Positions 46,767-50,399 of a stretch of 50,399 nucleotides of DNA are shown here, piece by piece. The notes under the pieces were generated by a model, which saw only the letters and a program-made list of their open reading frames with translations, did no database searches and was not told the DNA's origin. The stretch is taken from NCBI RefSeq assembly GCF_002237365.1, contig NZ_NMUO01000018.1, positions 1 to 50,399 on the forward strand, read 5' to 3'. How positions within the stretch are numbered: the first letter of the stretch is position 1; each line of letters opens with the position of its first letter. This DNA is from Zobellella denitrificans. Its GTDB lineage: Bacteria; Pseudomonadota; Gammaproteobacteria; Enterobacterales; Aeromonadaceae. Both the position numbers and the translations under genes were made by a program.

Positions 46767-49226
46767 TCAGATCTCCTGCTTCCAGTTATGGGTGCGCAAC
46801 AGGTCGGCGAACACGCCGGCGGCGGTGACATCGGCACCGGCGCCGTAACCGCGCAGCACCAGCGGGATCGGCTGGTAATACTGGGTGTAGAACGCCAGGG
46901 CGTTTTCACCGTCCTTGACCTTGAACAGGGGATCATCGCCATCTACCGCCTTGATGGCAACCTTGCAGTGGCCGTTTTCGATGGCGCCCACGTAACGCAG
47001 CACCTTGCCCTCGGCGGCGGCCTCGGCCACCCTGGCCTCGAACCAGGCGTCGGCCTCCGGCAACCGCGCCATAAAGCTGTCGATATCGCCGCTGGCATCG
47101 AACTCCGGCGGCAGCGCCATTTCCACTTCTATGTCGTCCAGGCTGAGTTCCATGCCCGCCTCCCGGGCCAGGATCAGCAGCTTGCGCGCCACGTCCATGC
47201 CGTTGAGGTCGTCGCGGGGATCCGGCTCGGTAAAGCCGTTCTCCCGGGCGATGCGGGTGGCGTCGGCAAAGCTCATGCCCTCGTCCAGCTTGCCGAAGAT
47301 GTAGGACAGGGAGCCGGACAGGATGCCGCCGAACGCCTTCAACTGGTCGCCGGCGCGGATCAGGTTCTGCAGGTTCTCGATCACCGGCAGGCCGGCGCCC
47401 ACATTGGTTTCGTACAGGAACTTGCGGCGGGTGGCCCGGGCGGTACGGCGCAACTCGCGGTAGTAGTCCAGGCTGGCGGTGTTGGCCTTCTTGTTGGGGG
47501 TCACCACGTGGAAGCCGGCGGCCAGGAAGTCGGCGTACTGATCGGCGATCTGCTCGTTGGAAGTGCAGTCCACCAGCACCGGGTTGATCAGGTGGCTGTC
47601 TTCCACCAGGCGGGCCACCCGCTCCAGGCTGAAGGCCTCATGGGCCTGCTCCAGCCGGTCGCGCCACTCGTTCAGGTTGATGCCGTGGCGGTCCAGCGCC
47701 ATCTTGCGGGAGTTGGCGATGCCCACCACCCGGATACCGATGTCCTGGGCTTCCAGCACCGGCTGCTGGCGGCGGATCTGCTCGAGCAGGGCCGCGCCCA
47801 CGCCGCCGCAACCCACCAGGAACACGTCGATAAACTGGCGGCTGGAGAAAAAGTTCTGGTGACAGGCGCGGATCGCCTCGGTGGTCTTTTCCTTGCGGAT
47901 CACCGCCGAGATGGAGCGCTCGCTGGAGCCCTGGGCGATGGCCACGATATTGATGGACGCCTCGGCCAGGGAGTTGAAGAAGCGGGCCGACACGCCCTTG
48001 GCGGTGCGCATCCGATCCCCCACCAGGGAGATGATGGCCAGATCGTCGATCACGTCCAGCGGCTCGAGCAGGTTGTTCTTGAACTCCAGGGCGAACTCGT
48101 CGGCGATGGCCTTCTGGGCCTTGTGCCTGTCGTAGCTGTGGATGCAGAAGCTGACGCTGTATTCGGACGAACTCTGGGTGATCAGCACTATGCTGACCCC
48201 GGCGCGGGACACGCAGGAGAACAGGCGGCCGGCCATGCCCACCATGCCCTTCATGCCCGGGCCGGAGAGGTTGATCATGGTCATGCCGGCCAGATCGGAG
48301 ATGCCCTTGACCTGCAGGTCGTCGTCGCTGCACTCGGGGCCGATCAGCGAGCCTTCGCCCTGGGGGTTGCCGGTGTTCTTGATAAGGCAAGGGATATGGA
48401 ACTGGGCGATGGGGGCGATGGTCTTGGGATGCAGCACCTTGGCGCCGAAGTAGGACAGCTCCATCGCCTCCTTGTAAGACAGCTGCTTGAGCAGCTTGGC
48501 GTCGGGCACCAGGCGCGGATCGCAGTTGTAGACGCCATCCACGTCGGTCCAGATCTCGCAGCACTCGGCGTCCACGCAGGCAGCCAGCACGGCGGCGGAG
48601 TAGTCGGAGCCATTGCGGCCCAGGATCACGGTTTCCCCTTTTTCGTTGCCGGCGGTAAAGCCCGGCATCAGATACACGCAGTCGGAGCGCAGACCCTGGT
48701 CGCGAAAGCGCTGGCGGGACACTTCGATATTGACGTGGGCCTCGAGGAAGCTGCCCTCGCCCAGCAGCATGGCCTGGGGCGAAATCACTTCCACCTGCTC
48801 GCCGCGGGCCTTGAGCAGCTCGGCCATGGTGGCGATGGACAGCGCCTCGCCCCGGCTCAGGATGCGGGCCTGGATGTTGTCCGGGCACTGTTGCAGCAGG
48901 CTCACCCCCTGCAGCAGGCGGGTAAGCTGGCCCAGTTCCCGGTCGACCTGACCTTTCAGGCCCTCATCGTCCAGGCGCTCGAAGCGTTGCTTGAGGCCAT
49001 CGATGATGGCGTGGAAGATCTGCTCGATCTCTGCCAGCACCGGGGCCGGATCCAGGCCACGGCTGGCCTGCTCCACCACCGCCACCAGATGGTTGGTGAC
49101 CTTGGCCGGCGCCGACAGCACCAGGGCCACCTGGGACTGCCGCTGATTGTTGACCACGATGTCGGCCACGGTCTGGAACCGTTCGGCGTTGGCCAAAGAG
49201 GTGCCGCCAAATTTCAAGACACGCAT
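46767..49226 (-). CDS. thrA: Bifunctional aspartokinase I / homoserine dehydrogenase I
   Basis: Catalyses the first and third steps of threonine synthesis. It has 819 aa. The aspartokinase domain covers about residues 1-290 ([55 protein letters not shown]). Two ACT-type regulatory segments cover about 315-460 ([27 protein letters not shown]), the expected threonine-feedback region. The dehydrogenase starts near 465 ([56 protein letters not shown]). It is the first structural gene after the attenuator. Confidence 0.98.
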   Translation of the reverse strand: MRVLKFGGTSLANAERFQTVADIVVNNQRQSQVALVLSAPAKVTNHLVAVVEQASRGLDPAPVLAEIEQIFHAIIDGLKQRFERLDDEGLKGQVDRELGQLTRLLQGVSLLQQCPDNIQARILSRGEALSIATMAELLKARGEQVEVISPQAMLLGEGSFLEAHVNIEVSRQRFRDQGLRSDCVYLMPGFTAGNEKGETVILGRNGSDYSAAVLAACVDAECCEIWTDVDGVYNCDPRLVPDAKLLKQLSYKEAMELSYFGAKVLHPKTIAPIAQFHIPCLIKNTGNPQGEGSLIGPECSDDDLQVKGISDLAGMTMINLSGPGMKGMVGMAGRLFSCVSRAGVSIVLITQSSSEYSVSFCIHSYDRHKAQKAIADEFALEFKNNLLEPLDVIDDLAIISLVGDRMRTAKGVSARFFNSLAEASINIVAIAQGSSERSISAVIRKEKTTEAIRACHQNFFSSRQFIDVFLVGCGGVGAALLEQIRRQQPVLEAQDIGIRVVGIANSRKMALDRHGINLNEWRDRLEQAHEAFSLERVARLVEDSHLINPVLVDCTSNEQIADQYADFLAAGFHVVTPNKKANTASLDYYRELRRTARATRRKFLYETNVGAGLPVIENLQNLIRAGDQLKAFGGILSGSLSYIFGKLDEGMSFADATRIARENGFTEPDPRDDLNGMDVARKLLILAREAGMELSLDDIEVEMALPPEFDASGDIDSFMARLPEADAWFEARVAEAAAEGKVLRYVGAIENGHCKVAIKAVDGDDPLFKVKDGENALAFYTQYYQPIPLVLRGYGAGADVTAAGVFADLLRTHNWKQEI

Positions 49227-49242
49227 CTATTACTCCCTGTGT

Positions 49243-49280
49243 AAAACGAAAAAGCCCGCATCTGGTTGGGATACGGGCTT
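49243..49280 (-). terminator. thr operon attenuator terminator
   Basis: On the minus strand AAGCCCG (49280-49274) pairs with CGGGCTT (49258-49252), continuing imperfectly through the loop, then TTTTTCGTTTT. It lies between thrL and thrA. Confidence 0.85.
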
Positions 49281-49311
49281 GAGGATTCAGATCTTGTTTG
49301 TCGTCAGCGCA

Positions 49312-49389
49312 TCAGCCCGCCCCAGTGCCACCAGTGGTGGTACCGGTAATAATAATGGTGGTGATGGTGCGGCTTGCATGGAACAGCAT
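49312..49389 (-). CDS. thrL: thr operon leader peptide
   Basis: A 25-residue peptide starting MLFHASR, with the control region TITTIIITGTTTGGTGAG (residues 8-25): eight Thr and four Ile codons, the same logic and ending (GAG) as E. coli thrL. Stalling at Thr/Ile codons would favour the antiterminator. The stop is 32 nt before the attenuator stem. An overlapping ATG in another frame (CAAGCCGCACC) is not Thr-rich and was rejected. Confidence 0.92.
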   Translation of the reverse strand: MLFHASRTITTIIITGTTTGGTGAG

Positions 49390-49419
49390 GACGGACAACC
49401 TCGAAAAACGGATGGCATA

Positions 49420-49448
49420 GCAATAACCCGAGCCTTTCGGCTTGTCAA
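49420..49448 (-). promoter_or_regulatory. thr operon promoter
   Basis: The -35 is a perfect TTGACA (49448-49443); the -10 is probably TATTGC, 17 bp downstream, or an offset of it. The -35 overlaps the stop codon of lasT, so lasT ends inside the thr promoter. Confidence 0.6.
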
Positions 49449-50143
49449 CCTCGTTCCTTGCCGGCCAGGGCGCGCTCCAGGTCTTTATACAGCAGATGCA
49501 GCAGATTCAGGTCCCGCTGTTCCAGCATAGGCAATCGGTCCCTTACCCAGTCGGCCAGTTTTTCCTGCTGCGACACTCCGGAAAGCTCAAACAATTGCTC
49601 TGTTTTTTGTTGCAGCACCCTTAACTGGGCATTTTCTGCCTGAATGGCGCTTTTTTCCTCGTTTTCCGCCGCCAGCCCCTGGCTGAACTCCCAGGCATAC
49701 AGCATGATGGCCTGGCCCAGGTTGAGCGAAGGATAAGCCACCTTCAGCGGCAGGTAGCTGATGATGTCGGCATGGGCCAGATCGTCGTTACTCAGCCCCG
49801 ACTCCTCGCAGCCGAACAAAATGGCCACTTTTGCCAGTTGCTTGTTGTTTACCTGACTGATGGCTTCCTTGGGGGTGAGGTAGTGCAGGTAGCGGCCGCG
49901 CCGGCGCGCCGTGGTGGCGATGACCAGGTCCATGTCCGCCAGCCCCTCGGCCAGGGTGGGAAAGTACTCGGCCTGCTCCAGTATCTCCTGGGCGCCGTGG
50001 GCCACCCAGTGGGCCTGGTCCTGCTGGTGCACCCGGCTGTCGACCAGCCGCATATGCTCGAAGCCCATGGTTTTCATGGCGCGGGCGGCGGCGCCCACAT
50101 TCTCGGCCCGGGCCGGCGATTTGAGTACGAAATAAAGCTCCAT
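49445..50143 (-). CDS. lasT: SpoU-family RNA methyltransferase LasT (YjtD)
   Basis: SPOUT-fold RNA 2'-O-methyltransferase-like protein related to TrmJ. It has 232 aa. It opens PARAENVGAAARAMKTMGFEHMRLVDSR, with ATTARRRGRYLHYLTP, LFGCEESGLSNDD and YPSLNLGQAIMLYAWEF forming the knot, followed by a helical tail (LPMLEQRDLNLLHLLYKDLERAL). The target RNA is not established. It lies upstream of thrL as in E. coli. Confidence 0.92.
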   Translation of the reverse strand: MELYFVLKSPARAENVGAAARAMKTMGFEHMRLVDSRVHQQDQAHWVAHGAQEILEQAEYFPTLAEGLADMDLVIATTARRRGRYLHYLTPKEAISQVNNKQLAKVAILFGCEESGLSNDDLAHADIISYLPLKVAYPSLNLGQAIMLYAWEFSQGLAAENEEKSAIQAENAQLRVLQQKTEQLFELSGVSQQEKLADWVRDRLPMLEQRDLNLLHLLYKDLERALAGKERG

Positions 50144-50213
50144 GCCACTCCCCTAAATGTAAGGCCGCGTATTGTCCGCAAAGCGGGGGCTGAGGTAAAG
50201 CGTGAGGAGTGCC

Positions 50214-50286
50214 GCCGTAGGTGCCGCTTTAGCTGGCACAAGGCACCCGTTTGTCGGTTTGCGCCACGTAAACGGGCGCCTACGGC
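50214..50286. repeat. Nested inverted repeat (cruciform-like)
   Basis: GCCGTAGGTGCC (50214-50225) and GGCGCCTACGGC (50275-50286) form outer arms with one mismatch. Inside, CCCGTTT (50246-50252) and AAACGGG (50270-50276) form a second pair. It follows a direct heptamer remnant (GCGTGAGGAGTG, about 50200) and abuts element G. Confidence 0.6.
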
Positions 50287-50395
50287 TGGAGCGCAGGCGG
50301 CCCGCCGGCATTGCCGCCCGGCGGCAACCCTCGTGGCCTCAAGCCACACCCAAACCACGGCATCACCCCCAGGCGGGCGAGCCGCCCGCGCCCCA
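50287..50395. repeat. GC-rich palindrome-ended element G
   Basis: 109 bp bounded by TGGAGCGC and GCGCCCCA, with subterminal GCAGGCGGCCCGCCGGC and GGCGGGCGAGCCGCCCGC. It is complete and close in size to element A; no gene lies downstream before the window ends. Confidence 0.7.
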
Positions 50396-50399
50396 ATAC

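Noticed and set aside
46386-49244. A 952-codon open frame antisense to thrA, and a 669-codon one at 4762-6771 antisense to ybgC-ruvBA
   Set aside because: High G+C keeps antisense frames open. Both are His/Gly/Ala/Gln-rich nonsense translations with no family features, and the genes on the other strand are certain.
49297-49378. Alternative thr leader frame starting at the second ATG (about 49378)
   Set aside because: It reads Pro/Leu/Ala-rich and lacks Thr/Ile control codons; the frame from 49389 is clearly the leader.

Overview
The window is a G+C-rich chromosome segment from a gammaproteobacterium. It has three enterobacterial/Aeromonas-type arrangements: aspS-nudB-yebC-ruvCAB-ybgC-tolQRAB-pal-cpoB, rluB-yciO-rnm divergent from trpL, and lasT next to thrLABC. 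trpG-trpD and trpC-trpF are fused, and a DUF3545 gene and a CsrB-type RNA are present. With a denitrification-type copper nitrite reductase, this points to an Aeromonadales marine genus such as Zobellella or Oceanimonas. The genus is an inference; no 16S gene is in the window.

Layout. Positions 1-10.6 kb hold one long minus-strand series from aspS through the Holliday-junction genes ruvCAB to the Tol-Pal envelope system. Positions 10.9-16.9 kb run on the plus strand: yecE, then cmoA-cmoB (tRNA wobble uridine modification), translationally coupled to a three-gene module of retropepsin-like lipoprotein protease, inactive transglutaminase/7TM protein and ATP-grasp ligase. Positions 17.1-19.5 kb carry rluB, yciO and rnm on the minus strand. 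Positions 19.55-26.5 kb hold the trp operon with promoter, Trp-rich leader peptide, attenuator, an extra 45-codon ORF not normally part of this operon, and trpE-GD-CF-B-A. At 26.4-27.6 kb an A/T-rich DUF3883 nuclease-like gene sits between inverted repeats. From 27.6 to 34.3 kb come a deaminase, a Ca/Na exchanger, a repetitive secreted protein, and nirK-nirV-SCO followed by a soluble chemoreceptor, with an FNR-type box upstream. Positions 34.3-43.7 kb are mixed housekeeping and transport genes, including a membrane chemoreceptor, an AGCS symporter with a near-ideal CRP site, and transaldolase. At 43.79-44.14 kb a minus-strand CsrB-like RNA with about 27 GGA motifs has a UvrY/GacA box upstream. 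Positions 44.5-49.4 kb hold thrLABC with leader peptide and attenuator, followed by lasT.

No tRNA, rRNA, CRISPR array, IS element or phage gene was seen. The intergenic space carries several dispersed repeat families. The most striking is a set of modules bracketed by inverted arrays of degenerate 7-bp repeats. Others are 98-165 bp GC-rich palindromic elements with TGGRGCGC-type ends, elements with GTCGAC cores, and a re-used terminator stem.
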